Of a DNA stretch of 64,000 bases, positions 14,642 through 27,716 are shown in pieces. The notes beneath the pieces were generated by a model that worked only from the letters and a program-made list of their open reading frames with translations, was not told the DNA's origin and ran no database searches. Origin of the DNA: Aphidius gifuensis (lineage: Eukaryota > Arthropoda > Insecta > Hymenoptera > Braconidae); contig NC_057791.1 of NCBI RefSeq assembly GCF_014905175.1, positions 20,498,537-20,562,536 on the forward strand, in the 5' to 3' direction. The position numbers and the translations under genes are program-made. Positions within the stretch are counted from its first letter, which is position 1. Every line of letters begins with the position of its first letter.

Positions 14642-17482
14642 ATGATGGGATATTTATCAAATATATTATTTTGTATAAGTCTAATATTGACAATGACAAA
14701 TGGCCAAGAAACATATGGTGATTGTGCACCACCATGTAAATGTAAATGGATGGATGGTAAAAGAGGAGCTGATTGTTCAAAATTAAATTATACAAATATA
14801 CCAAATTATTTATCATCATCCGTACAAGTATTTGATCTTGCTGATAATCAAATAAAACATCTTAAAGAAGGTGCATTTTATCAAGTTGGTCTTGTTAATT
14901 TACATAAATTAATATTACGTGATTGTAAAATACAAGACATTGATGATAATGCATTTAAAGAATTGAAAATAATGATTGAACTTGATTTATCAAGAAATAA
15001 TATACGAGAATTATATCCAGGCACATTTAATTCAACTGAAAAATTACGTTCATTATTATTAAATAATAATTATATTAAAACATTAGAAAATAATTTATTC
15101 CATAATTTATTACATTTACAAACAGTTGATATATCAAATAATAATATTGATACAATTGCTGATAAAACATTTTATAATTTACCAAATTTTAAAGCATTTA
15201 AAATAAATAGTAATAATTTAACAAATTTAAAAATATCAACATTTCAACATCTTGAAAATTTATATACACTAGATTTAGATGGTAATCCATGGAATTGTAA
15301 TTGTCATTTAAAAGATTTTCGTGATTGGGCTATTGCTAGAAAGCTATATACAGCACCAACGACATGTGATGAGCCATCATATTTACATGGTAAATTATGG
15401 ACTGAAATACCAAGTGATGAATTTGCATGTCATCCACATATCATTAAAGTTGGACCATCTAAAAATATTGAACTTGTACAAGGTGAACGTATAACACTTT
15501 GGTGCAATGGTGATGGTATACCAAAACCACAATTAACATGGTCACATCATTCAAAATTAATAACAAATTCAACAACTGGTTTAAATTATGAAAAAAAATA
15601 TATTATTAATGAAAATAATGAATGGTCAAATTTAACAATAATATCTGTTGATATGAATATTGATAGAGGTGATTATATATGTATTGCAACTAATTATGGT
15701 GGTACTGATGAAGAAAAAATTAATTTATCAATTATTGGAAGTCCAAATGGAAATAGAAATACATTATTAAGTTATTTACCATGGTACCTTGGTTGTGGTG
15801 TTATATTTTTAGTATTTGTTTTATTTTTATTGGCTTTTGTTGCTTGGAATTGTCAAAAAAAACGTGTTAGACAAGATGAAAAAAGTATTGAAGTAACATC
15901 ACTTGAAAATCATGGAATGGGTGAACAAGAAAAATCATTAATAACTGCTGTTAATCCAGTTGTTAAACCACCAAGAAGATATGATGCACCATCATCTGTA
16001 ACATCACATGGCACCGATATGACTGAGGTTAATCGTACACTTCTTGACAACGATTCTGTCTTTGGTCAGTACAGTGCCTTTATTACACGACAATGTATCA
16101 ATAAATAATTACAGTTATTTATTTGTACATTTAATTTCAGACTTTTTTTCTTCTTTTCTTTTCTATCATTTACCTATATATAGAAATTTTAGTTTAATTG
16201 TAAAAAAAATAATAAATGTGTACATAGTTAAAGCAGGTGATATTAAATTTTAATATAATATAAACAACGTGTAAATGGACCTGATATTTTAATGATTTTA
16301 ATTGCGAAATATTATTAGAGACAAAATGAATTGAAAATGTAGCCAAAAAAGAAAAAAAAAAAAAATCGAAATAGAGTGACGACAATCTATTTTAATTCAT
16401 TTATATTTATTTTTTTTTTTTCTGTTGTCTGGTAAAGTGCCTCAAAAGAAAAAATGAATTTAATTTATTTATTTTATAATGAATAACTGAAGCCAGGATA
16501 ACATTTTCATAATACTCAATACAAACATAATAACACATTTTAATTTAACTTTTAATTTTTTTCATATTTTATTATTTTATTTTCTTATTATTATAAAATT
16601 ATTATTATTTTTTTTTTTGTTTCATTATCAACAGCTGATGGTGTGGGAAGCGTTATTGGTATTGTTGGTGGTATCAGCGAGGACGAGGGTGAACATGCAT
16701 GTACACCAGAAGCCGAGACGATTAGTTTAGCACATGGTACAAATTATCGTCATTATCCACCAGATTTATTGGCATTTTCGGGTGGACGTGGAGCATCACC
16801 ATCAAGTCAATCATCAATGATACCAGAACAACAAATGAATATTGGTAGTGGTACACCAACAAGATTAATAAATCATCATATTGATTTTGGTTCACCTGTA
16901 TCAGGAAAATATCCAGCATCATTTAAAACATTACCACATAATAAAAGTTCAAATTTATCATATAATACACCTGGTTCATCAATATTACCACGTCAAGGAT
17001 ACGTCACAATACCACGTAGACCAAGAGCACCAAGTTGGAGTAGTGGACCACCAACAATTGGTTCACCAATTGATATTATTGAACCAGTATATGATAATCT
17101 TGGTTTACGTACAACAGCTGATGGTAGTTCAGTGCTATCATTAAATAAAAGTCCTGAACCAACTTATTCAATGAGAATGCGTCCATTACCAGTAACACCA
17201 ACAACAACAGCAACACCAACAACAACAAATTATAATACAATACAACGTAGTACACCAAATATTATTTGTGATAATAATATTGATAGATCAGCACCAGAAG
17301 GAGCTCCAGAATGGTCAACAAAACAAGAAGATTTAGATATTCAAACAGTATCAGACACAACTAGTACACTTGGTAGAAAAGTACCACCTCGACCACCACC
17401 AAAACCTAAAAAAAAAAATAATAAAAAAGTAAATAATGGTCCACTTTATGAAGATGAGGGTGAAGATGGTACTGAAGTTTAA
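14642..17482 (+). CDS. Kekkon-family LRR and Ig transmembrane receptor
   Basis: Coding exons 14642-16064 and 16635-17482 join in phase 1 to give 756 residues. The ATG lies five bases after an acceptor AG, so the leader is spliced. In order: signal peptide (about 1-21), LRRNT with a C-x-C-K-W motif typical of kekkon proteins, leucine-rich repeats (about 45-212), LRRCT with NPWNCNC (about 214-268), one Ig domain with Cys288 and Cys347, a membrane span (about 382-402), then a roughly 350-residue cytoplasmic tail with a PRPPPKP SH3-type ligand near 725 and a C-terminal TEV that fits a class I PDZ ligand. In Drosophila, kekkon proteins are neuronal and epithelial single-pass receptors, and Kek1 inhibits EGFR. 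Which kek paralogue this is cannot be settled here. If the 570-base coding intron were retained, the frame would stop at 16108, soon after the membrane span. Confidence 0.9.
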
Positions 17483-20400
17483 AAAAAATTAATATATTAT
17501 TGGCATTATCCATAATATTTAATTGATTTAAAAAAAAAAAACCATTTGAATAGTGACCAATTTGTGCCTTTGTTGGTGATTTAATGTTGGAACATAATTT
17601 TGGTCTTCCAAATATTTATACATTTATTATTTTATATTTAATTATTTGTTTATTTTTTAAACTCTCATATAACACATCATATTTAAACATAAATATCTGG
17701 CAACAGTTAAGGTCGATTATTATTATTAGATAAAATATTTTTAATGAGGCATTAATAGTATCTACATGATAATAGATAACTACAATTTGTTCGTTATTCA
17801 TTGTATTGATTAATACAAATATAGACCATCTTCGTATTTATAAAAAAAAACAAAGATAAATACGTCATCTGCCAAATTGTTTTAACTAATTAACGTTTCT
17901 AATTTAATTACGGATTAATTTATCAATAAAATAATGATTATTTTGTTGAAATTAAAAGACTAATATATGTAATAGTAAACTCAATGAAAAGTGCTTGACT
18001 TTATATAATTGGACAGTTGAAATATTTGATAGAATTGAACGATAAATAATTAAATATTTACGGAAATTTGTTGATCAACATGCATGTGACCTAAATAAAT
18101 CTGCATTTACATTTATTTATAAAACATTATTTTATTTTATTCAAATGTAAAAGTTAAAATATATTTAAACAGAATATATTTCAATTATTTATAGTGACTA
18201 AATGCCATAAAACTCGAAATAATTACTTTTTTTTTTTTTTGAATATATTTTAATAGCGAAATTGTTTAAACTGTCAGACAATTTAATTACAAAAGCATAT
18301 TAATTTGAGCTTAATTTACATTTATACTTTTATTTTTAAAATAATATTTAAACTTGTTTTTTTTTTTTTTTTCGTTGAATTATTGTTTTTTTTTTATTTC
18401 AACATACGGCAATGAATTTTTCCAATATACACTGTAATAATTTTTAGTCAAAATTTATTGTTAATCCAGCAAAGCGCTCACCAGTTGTTATAGTCGGGTT
18501 ACATTTTATCCAGAAAACTTAACACCCTAAATCTCCACTTCCAATTTGGGATTTTCGATTCGATAAAAACAACTTGTTACGATTTTCTTCACCTCTTCCA
18601 AATGATTTATTATAACAATAATTTACTCAACATATTATTCCTGTTTAATACATTTAAATAATTCCGAATTATCATATTTTTTTCTTTTCAATTATCATTT
18701 TACTTTCTATAGATAAAAAATAAATTAAAAGAAAAAAAATAAAATAAACACTGTACATATATAAAATCAATTATACAATATAATTAAAGATTTGTTGTTT
18801 GTTTTGTTAAATTTCATTGCTATTAAACTATTAATCAGTATTAAAGTTTTTATTTATTTTTTTTGTTCAATTTCTTTATGGTAAAATTATTGGTTTAACT
18901 ATACGTTAATTAATCTTTTGAACAATTTGAAGGTTTAAGATTATTGTGCTCCATGTTAACGTAACCACAAGGGACTATAAGTGCTTTACCATTCTTGACA
19001 TTTTCAAACTTTCATCTTTCTCTTTCTGGCTTTTTGTTTATTTTTTCTCTCTTTTTCTTTCTCTCTTAACCCACATTTTACATTAATTTCTTGACAATAA
19101 CGTCAGCTCGTTGTGACCAGGCTTGTTCACTCGAGTACTTTTCAAAAGCAACTAATTTACACTTCACCTTTATTATTGACCATTTTTATTGACATTATAA
19201 TAATTTTAATCATTAAATAGTAAACATTATTTCTTCCATTTCTTTTTTTTTTTTTTTTTTTTTTTAATGAATATAAATACTGAAAGAAAAAAAAAATATA
19301 AATAAATTAAAGAAATACATTTATATACGTAATATATTTTTGTAATTTTGTATTTTTGATGTAACTGTTGTGTGGAACATGGCCCATAAGATAAATTCCT
19401 ATTTTCATTGACAAAACGTTGTGCTCGAAAGATTAATGACAGTAAAAAAAAAAAACTAAAAAAATATATATAACAATTTATCAATTGCCGGTTTTCAGCG
19501 TAAATTCATTGGAAAATTGAGAACAATTTTAAAATTTAAAATGTAGAAATTACTTTTTTTTTTTGTTAGATAAACAAACAACTTGTAAATGTTTTTGAAA
19601 TGTTCAATTGAAAGACAATCTGATGTATTTTCAGATAAAAAATTAAAAGAGGCACTTTACCAATTAATCAATAATATCTGTTTATTATTTATGTTAAATT
19701 CTTCGGCCTAGATTAAATTTAATATTAACACAAAAATTATAATTTTAATTAAAATACACATGTCATAAATAAAAAACATTTGCTAAGTCTGAACTTGATA
19801 ATCTTCCATCAGACTGTAAACAATTTTTTTTTTTTTCAAATAAAATTACAACAAAGAAAATAAGAAAGAAATAAAATAAGCTGTATAGCACCTGTAATTA
19901 ATTATTAAGATTAAAAAAATTTTAAAAAATAAATAAAGTTTGACTGTGTGTGTATTTTAGTGTTTAAAAAAATAATAATAATTATTTGACAAATGATATA
20001 AATTGTGTGATTATTGTATGTGTATGAAGTGATTAAGTTAAAAAATATTTAAAAAAAAAAGAAAATGTATATTATAGATGAAAAATGTTTACTTATAATT
20101 ATGCTGTAAATGATATATAGATATTTCAACGATCAATAGATAAAAAAAAATTAAAAATATATTAATAACAGTAAATTGATGATAGTGCAGTTTGCATTAA
20201 TCATTGTTAAATACTAATACTGTTGCTAATTATTATTTAAAATTTTATATTCTTCTTAAAAGTTCTTTTTCTGTATTTTTATTTTCTATAGATTAAATGC
20301 ATATTGATTTTTTTAAAAATGGCTGAATTACAATTAATGAAGAATGTCAGTTGCGATAATATTTTATACAAATGTCATGATTATATTTAACCATTAATTT

Positions 20401-20849
20401 TAACTATATTAAATAGATAAATAAATAAATCTCATATAAAACTATGCGCGATAATAAATTTAATAAAATGCCAATGCGCTGGTGTGTGTAAATAATATGA
20501 ATATTTTATAGAAAAAATAATCAAAATTCAAAATAAAAAAAGCTAAAAAAAAACGAACATTGTGTTAAATTAATTAAGGATAATAATATGTTGTATGTAA
20601 GAATAAAAAGAAATTAATTAATAATAATTTTCAGGAGTTGAAGGTAAGATAAATAATTATATATTTATTGTCTTAATAATTAAATTTATTAAAATATTTC
20701 ATATTAAAAAATTAACATAATAAAAAATTCTATTTAAAAATGTGTGTACAGTTAAAAATATTGTGTAAATAATTTTTTTATATTTAAAAATATTTAGTCT
20801 GATGTTAATATTAAAATTTAAAATATATAGCTTTTTATTTTACGTTATT
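17483..20849. other. 3' UTR and intergenic AT-rich sequence
   Basis: This lies between convergent genes: the kekkon-family stop at 17480-17482 and the LARGE stop at 20850-20852 (minus strand). Several AATAAA motifs occur on the plus strand. A more complex patch is near 18470-18600, and another near 18950-19150. No coding sequence recognised. Confidence 0.5.
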
Positions 20850-23800
20850 TTAGTCTTTAGAAATACTCTGAAGTTTTAATAATGCATTTTTACCAAATTT
20901 ATTTATCAACTCATCGACAAATTTATCCTTCAACTTTTTGAGGCATCTAAAATATTTAAATTTATTAATAACAATTTAACGTTATTTATTATTAAAACAA
21001 GGTCAAACATTTTTAATTAGTATTTAATTTTACTACCTTCGATAAATTGTATTTGTTCGAAATTTAGCAATGTCTAAACTAGGAGCATGAGGTCGATGAA
21101 TAATAAAAGCATCTGGCAAGACAATATACCTGTCAAATAAATATTTAATATAAAATAAAATTAAACAAATTTTATAAATAAAATACATAATTAATGTTTT
21201 AAAAAACTTACTTATATCCAAGAGCAGTCAAGTGAGTTATAAATGAAACTTTGTTCCATCCAAAGCCAATAAATCTTTGATCAAATTGTGGTGCCGTTTT
21301 AGATACAACAACGTAAGGCTCAAAATCAGGCTCCCAAGTGACTTCATAAGGCACAACTGCCGTCTTCCAATTGCTGTAATTCGTTGCAGCATGACCTCTT
21401 GTCCAAACATGATAACGAAATGTATAAATTACACCGTAATTTAAATACTTGAGTAATTCTTCTTTGTTACTTGGAAAAGTGAATCTTTATAAACAAAAAA
21501 ATTGATTCCTTATTTTATCAAATATCCTTTTATTAAAAACTATAATAACTTATATATTTATTTAAAATTATTTATCAAATTTAATAATATTTATTATTAA
21601 AAAATTTTTTGAAAATTATATAGCATCCATTATTGATCAAATATAAAAATTCTTTTGATAAATTCAATAATATTTTTATTACTAAAAATCATAAAACTAT
21701 TTTTAATAATAAAAATAATATTTGAAAAAAATTTATTTTTCTCAGAATCAAATATTTTCATGTTAATAAATGTTTTTTTTTTCCTCTCTCAATATAAAGA
21801 TTTAATATAAATAAATGGAAAAAATAAATCATTCCAATAGTAAAAAAAAAAAATTACCTGTAACGTTGTGTTTCAAATGCAGGAACAATCAATGCTGTAT
21901 TATTTGTTTCCGATAAATTCAATTTAATAATATATGATATTAAATTTTCATAAAGATTATGTTGAAGTAAAAAATCAACATCAACTTGAAATATAAATGA
22001 CGTTGATAATTCAGATGTACCAATATTTCTCAAATAATTAATTGGATAAAATTCCTAAAAATAAAATAACAAAATTATTTTATAAAATTAAATAATTTAA
22101 GTAAAAATATATTTACCCCATCTTTATAAACAATATGATATGCAATATTTTTACGTTTACGTAAATTATCTGATGAACGTATGTAGTCAATAAAATATTG
22201 TACTTCAGCATCAGTTAAATACAAAGTGATGCTTATTGTGCCTGGCCATCTTTGACAAAATTCATCCAACAAAGTGATTCTATCAGCACTGCATTGAGTT
22301 ACCAAGGCAACATCAGATTTTGTATAAAGATTGTATTGATATTCAAAAAAATATAAATGAGTTCGATAAACAATCGATGAGCCCATTGTAAATTTTGTAC
22401 AATCATCAAATTTATTTGTCTGATAAGAAAAAAATATAACAATGAAATGCTTTTAAATTAATTCCTATAAATAGATTTCGTTTTTTTTTAATTTAATTAT
22501 TTTTTTTTCATATCATTTTACTCACATTGTTGTCAACTTTAATTTCAGAACATTGAAATAATTGTCGTCGTAACAAGTTACCATCCATTTCAAGAAAAAC
22601 TTTGTGCATTCTATTAAAATCAATTGCATGCTTATTTTGTACTTCCTGTTTACGAGGTGAATTCCAATGTAGTATCTAAAATAAAAAAAATTGTTAATGA
22701 ATTTTCAATTTTAATTTATTGTATATTAATTTTATTTTTACTTTAATTTGTTTTGAATTTTTGTAGCAAGTTTCACTTTGTGTATGATCACTCAATTGTA
22801 CATTCCAAACACAATCCAAAGTAACAACAATATCACTATATTTTTTAATAACTGAATTCATAATATCTTGATCAGCTAATACTGTTTCATGAACTTCCAT
22901 TAATACTTGTTTTGTTATTCGAGTCCAAATTTTATTAAAATTAAATTCTCGCAATTTTTTGAGATTCATCAACATAACACCAGTGTTAAAACCACGTCCA
23001 ATTGCTGGCCAAATTGATTGTCCATATGATAATTTTTTAATATACCAATTGCTTTGATTTTCTACCAGTCCAAGCATATTATTATTTTTAAAATTATCAA
23101 ATTCATCCCAGAGTAATGATATATCAGCGAGAACAGTTATGTCTGTGTCAAGTGCCAATACTTTATCCTGGCTCAATAGATCCGGAAATATTAATTTTAA
23201 TAATCCATAAACACCAGAATAATGCTTGTTTGGTATCCATGATACTTTTGGTATCCATATCTCAGCTGAATGTAGTGATACTTTAACTTTCAAATAATAA
23301 AATTAGATTAAAGAAAATTTTAATTGCATTAATAATTCAATCATACTAATTTTAAAAATTTAAAAGTTAATTTTATTAACTTTATTTTTAAAATTAAATA
23401 AAAATGTGAACTTTTGTTCGACTAAAATTTACAAAATTTATCACAATTTCATTTTTAACTATTGAAATGATATTTTATAAAATTTTAATTGCATTAAGTA
23501 TCAATACTTGAACTAGTTTTATAAATTTAATGTTATTATTTGTCAATCATCAGGTCACATGTCAATTATATAATTTAAATATATAATGCATACATACCTT
23601 CTGGTAAATTCCAGGTATTGAATAATGTTTTTAATGTTCTCAGTGATATTTCATCGACAAGTAGATGAAAATGAATTGGTTTTGATCTATAAAATATTAT
23701 TGATTTAACAACTGTCACCAATGATTGTGTTGAATTGTAACCAGCACATACCATGGCAATATGAACGACATCACATTTTTTCTATAAATAAAATTTCATT

Positions 23801-24256
23801 ATAATATTACTCCAAGTATTTAAAATAAAAATCAAAATTTAATACTTACATTATATTGACTATTGACAAGTTGATCTTTGGCTTGATGTATACCATCAAC
23901 AAATACATTTGGTATACTTAATGTTTCTTTGGATAATTTTAATTCAGCCTCTCTTGCTGATAAATAAAATTGCTGTTAAATTAATAAAATTTAAAATACT
24001 ATAATTAAAAACTTACCATTTATAATTTTATATAAATAAAAACCACATAATAATAGTGAAATTATTAATAAATATTTCATCCATAATCGAGACATTGTAA
24101 TACGCCATACAAGTCTATTGAATTTGGTAGTAAATGACATACCATTCCAGTGAGCATCTTTAAATATTAAAATCAATTGATAATTAATTTTTGTGTTATT
24201 AATAAATTTATCAATTTATAAATAATTTTATAGTAATACTTACAATGTTCATTCAT
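20850..24256 (-). CDS. LARGE1: LARGE-type xylosyl/glucuronyltransferase
   Basis: Eleven coding exons on the minus strand: 24256-24244, 24157-24017, 23956-23850, 23781-23598, 23286-22742, 22675-22526, 22419-22117, 22054-21858, 21484-21212, 21129-21037 and 20946-20850. They total 2103 bases, 700 residues (human LARGE1 has 756). A signal anchor at about residues 30-48 makes it a type II Golgi protein. The first catalytic domain (GT8-like xylosyltransferase, about 88-380) carries DTD at 195-197, WIPNKHYSG and GLVENQS. The second (GT49-like glucuronyltransferase, about 390-690) carries DVD at 506-508 and motifs close to vertebrate LARGE such as RYHVWTRGHA and GFGWNKV. The family builds the xylose-glucuronate matriglycan on alpha-dystroglycan. 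The start codon lies in a 13-base coding stretch before the first coding intron. It runs tandem with the capping enzyme, about 750 bases downstream of that gene's stop. Confidence 0.93.
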
Positions 24257-25009
24257 TGATAATATTTATTGTATTGTGTTGTTGTTTATCTCCAGTGTCA
24301 ATATGTCAACAAAACAAAATATCTCTATAAATCAACAAGTTTTATTGTTAAACTGTATCATTATATTATTTATACAATGGCAATTTTATTATGATAAATA
24401 TTAGTTGTTAAAAAATATATCTTTGTTGATAATATTAATTGTATAAACACTGAATTTAACCATAACCTCAAGCAGTCACCACCTAGACCAGCTTGGTTCA
24501 ACTTATAAAATTATGTCTCTCTCTTTTTCTCAATATTATAATAATAATTTACATAAACTATTTTTCTTATCATTTATAAGACAATTATTTATATATCAAT
24601 TGTCAATTTTTATACATGGCCATTGTTGATTATCAACACAATATATCAGCAATTAGTGTTAGGAGTGTTCTTCCAACCTAGAAAAATGTAATATTGGTGT
24701 TGAAAATGTATGTTTAAATCAGATAATAAATGCTCCAAAAAAAATTATTAATAACAATAACCTAATACTCGAAAAATATTAATTAATTAATTAATTAGCA
24801 ACAAATAAATTGGTGTAGATATTTTTTTTTTTATTTAAAGAAATTTGTACAAAGTATTTTTCACAAAAATCTCAATTAATTTTTGATATTTTTATATTAC
24901 AACAGAAGCATTCACTTGAACAAACAACAAATGACTAAAAAGGCTAAAAAGAATTTATATTACAAAATAAAACAAATTTAAATAAAGTAGATAATTAAAT
25001 AACTAAATA
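24257..25009. promoter_or_regulatory. LARGE promoter and capping-enzyme 3' region
   Basis: This is a 753-base gap between two minus-strand genes. It must hold the LARGE promoter and 5' UTR and the 3' UTR of the capping enzyme. It contains one copy of a 45-base element (24663-24707) that recurs at 27717, and an ATTA-type simple repeat near 24778-24798. Confidence 0.5.
24663..24707 (+). repeat. 45-bp duplicated element, copy A
   Basis: It matches 27717-27761 in the same orientation at 40 of 45 positions by eye. The five differences are four transitions and one A/C change, with no gaps. Similarity stops abruptly on both sides. Copy B lies just upstream of the NonA-like start codon, whereas this copy lies between the LARGE and capping-enzyme genes with no recognisable gene attached. 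Confidence 0.75.
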
Positions 25010-26964
25010 CTATCGTCTTTGATTATGATGAACATATTTTGATGATGAACTATTTGATTGTAATTTAGCTGGTAGTGGCATAAGATCAGAATCATCTACA
25101 AATCCTTGTTGACGTATAAAATCAAGTAAATATTCAGTTGTAATTGGATCTCTAATAGTTTCCCAAACAGACATTGCTGTATCATATGAATTTGGAAATG
25201 ATTTATCAGTTCTTTCACGCATAAATACCCATTGTCCATTTTCATATTTACATTCAATAATTTTATTATCAAGTTCTTTAACTGTTTTATTAATTTTAAT
25301 TTGTGTAAATGGTGTTGATAGCGAACCAACAAATAATTGTCCAACTTTTTTAGGAACAATACCGAGACCACTTTCCCTAACAATTTTAAGTTTAAAATCA
25401 ACTGAATTTAATGATGGTGGTTTCCATTTTAATACTTCACTTGATGGTCCTGGACAATATGGTTCTTTTGATGGTTGAAATATAAGACCATCTGGTTCAT
25501 GTCCTAATTGTTGTGAAAATTTATCACTTAATAAACGATCAGCTTGCATAACTGGCCAAAATTCTTTTAAACGTATTGAAAATGGTTCTTTTTCTCTTAT
25601 TAATTTACGTTCACTTATTGCTCTATGACGACCAGCCATAACTTTATATTTTATTATATTATAACGATCAGGATAAAAGCCTAATTTTGAAACATCTATA
25701 TTGTCATACATAATTATATCATAAGCAAGATAACGAGGATATTCTTTACCACCAACATGATCAATTACCATTTCCTAATTAACAAAAAGAAAAAAACCAT
25801 ATTTATATTTACTTTGTTTATCATATAAATAAAATTTTAAATTATTTATAATTACCCCATCAAGAAGTGTATCATAAAGTAACCTATGTGTTTCTTTGTA
25901 ATGTGGAAATTTAATAACATCTATTTTAAAAACACTATTGTCACGATCAATAAAAAATGATTCACCATTTGCTTGTATCAACAGCATATATCTGTAAATA
26001 AATAAATATAAAAGTTATTAATAAAAATAACTAATCATTTGTTTTTTAAATTAATTTACCTTGTTCCATCAGCTTTCCATGATACTCTGTAAGGTATATC
26101 CTGTAGTAATTTTATATTATCACGTCCCATTGATACTGGTTGTGAGCCTGGAAATCCAGATTTTGTCCATTTACATATATCTTGTACTCTTTTTTGTACA
26201 TGTGATAAATTTAATCTATCTGTTACTGATGATACACCAGTAACACCCCTCATAAATACTGGATTTTTATGTTTAAATTCAGTTTTACGACGTTTTGCTG
26301 GTGGGGAATTATTACCACCAGAATTAAATCCATTATCATCATCATCGTCATTATTATCATATTCAAAACACCAATCTGGTCTTGGTGGTGGAGGTGGTGG
26401 TGTTTTACCTTCTTCATAACGTTTATATAATTCTTCAATATAATCGTTTTTATAAATACCTAGTGGTCTTGCTACTGAAAATTTTGCCATTGCAGCATCA
26501 AGACTATTATCTCCATTTTCAACCAAATAACTTATTATTAAAAAACCAGTTCTATTAAAACCATGTGTACAATGTACACCAATTATTTCTAATGGATGTT
26601 GTGATATAAATTGTTTACATTCTTCTATAAATGCACGTGTTGTTTGTACATCTGGTGTTTCACCATGTCCACGACATGGTAATTTCAGGTACTTACAGCC
26701 ATATGATTCAACATCTTTTTTGTCATAAAAACGTGATGTATTTGTCAAGTCAATCCATAAACCAAGTTTCCATTTATTTTCTTTTGCACTGTTAAATAAA
26801 AAATCAACACTAAAACGACATGCTTCAGATACTTCATCATCAAAATCTTGTGATAATGGTGTTTTGAAGGCTAAAAATTTATCATGAATAAGATATTCTG
26901 CTCTTCTTGGACAATTTAACCAACGTTCTGGTATTGGACCTTTTCCTGAATTACGATTTGACAT
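25010..26964 (-). CDS. RNGTT: mRNA-capping enzyme (RNA triphosphatase and guanylyltransferase)
   Basis: Three minus-strand exons, 26964-26060, 25991-25856 and 25774-25010, join to 601 residues (human RNGTT has 597). The N-terminal half is the cysteine-phosphatase-type RNA 5'-triphosphatase with HCTHGFNRTG at 131-140 (nucleophile Cys132). The C-terminal half is the guanylyltransferase with KADG at 297-300 (Lys297 forms the GMP adduct), then IDRDNSVF, DGLIFQP and LKWKPPSLNSVDF. The catalytic KADGTR motif is split by intron 1. The enzyme acts in the nucleus on nascent RNA polymerase II transcripts. The linker between the domains holds a proline run and an acidic Asp run near residues 200-220. 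An upstream in-frame TTG was not used, because the ATG gives the conserved start MSNRNSGKGPIPERW. Confidence 0.96.
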
Positions 26965-27369
26965 TGTTTTTGTTATTATTTTTTTTTGCTCCAATTTATT
27001 TGTTTTTAAATTTTATTTTTTTTTTTATACTTTTTTAATTCAATGACAAGTTAAGGCATGTCCAACGCGGAACGAAAATACAGAGAAGTTTTTGAAATTT
27101 TGACAGTAGGTATATTATTTATGTAATAATACACAATCCCTAATTTTTTTATAATTTTTTTGTCGGTGGTTTTTTTTTAATTAATTAATAAAGTTGACAT
27201 TTTTCAAGGAGGTTATGGCTCTTATGGCCAGCCGAGTACACTTCACTGCACTTCACACAAACCTGCAGGTTAAAACAGGTTAGAAACTATATGAAAAAAT
27301 ACAGAGATTATTTCAAAAAACTAATATATGTATTATAAAATGAAAAAAGACGATAATTTTGAGCCGTAG

Positions 27370-27424
27370 ATGAAAAAAGTTTCGTCGGTAGATTTTTTTC
27401 ATGAAGACTAGAGACCTAGTCTTC
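27370..27424. repeat. Two adjacent inverted repeats
   Basis: A 9-bp arm ATGAAAAAA (27370-27378) is mirrored by TTTTTTCAT (27394-27402). It is followed without a gap by a perfect 9-bp stem GAAGACTAG (27403-27411) and CTAGTCTTC (27416-27424) with a four-base loop. A direct copy of ATGAAAAAA also lies at 27340-27348. It could be a transposon remnant, an RNA hairpin in a leader, or chance. Confidence 0.6.
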
Positions 27425-27576
27425 TTGGTTTTTTTTAAATAAATACAAATAAATAAAAATAGACCATGTTAACTTAACTATGGACTATGTACAACTATGT
27501 ACAAACACATAGAAAACCGGCCCATATATGTATACATAGGACTGTATAGGACATTCTCCCCTCCACAACACATAAC

Positions 27577-27630
27577 GCTGATCAGCTGATCACCACTGAT
27601 CACGCTGATGCCTGAAGCCTGATGGCTGAT
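27577..27630 (+). repeat. Cryptic CTGAT repeat cluster
   Basis: The pentamer CTGAT occurs six times in about 55 bases, three of them as CTGATCA or CTGATCAC, and is interspersed with GCCTGAAGCCTGATGG-type slippage-like copies. It lies about 150-200 bases upstream of the NonA-like start codon. It could be a degenerate simple repeat or a set of binding sites. Confidence 0.55.
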
Positions 27631-27716
27631 TGTCATTACTCATTTCACATTTGTCAGTTGCGCTGCAGTTGGCCAGTTGGGCACTTGAGAGTTGAGACTT
27701 GATTGTTGACTTTTGA

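Noticed and set aside
16722..17258. Minus-strand and frame-shifted open frames inside the kekkon exon 2
   Set aside because: They are shadows of the coding frame with its repetitive AT-rich codons. They encode His/Leu/Val-rich nonsense.
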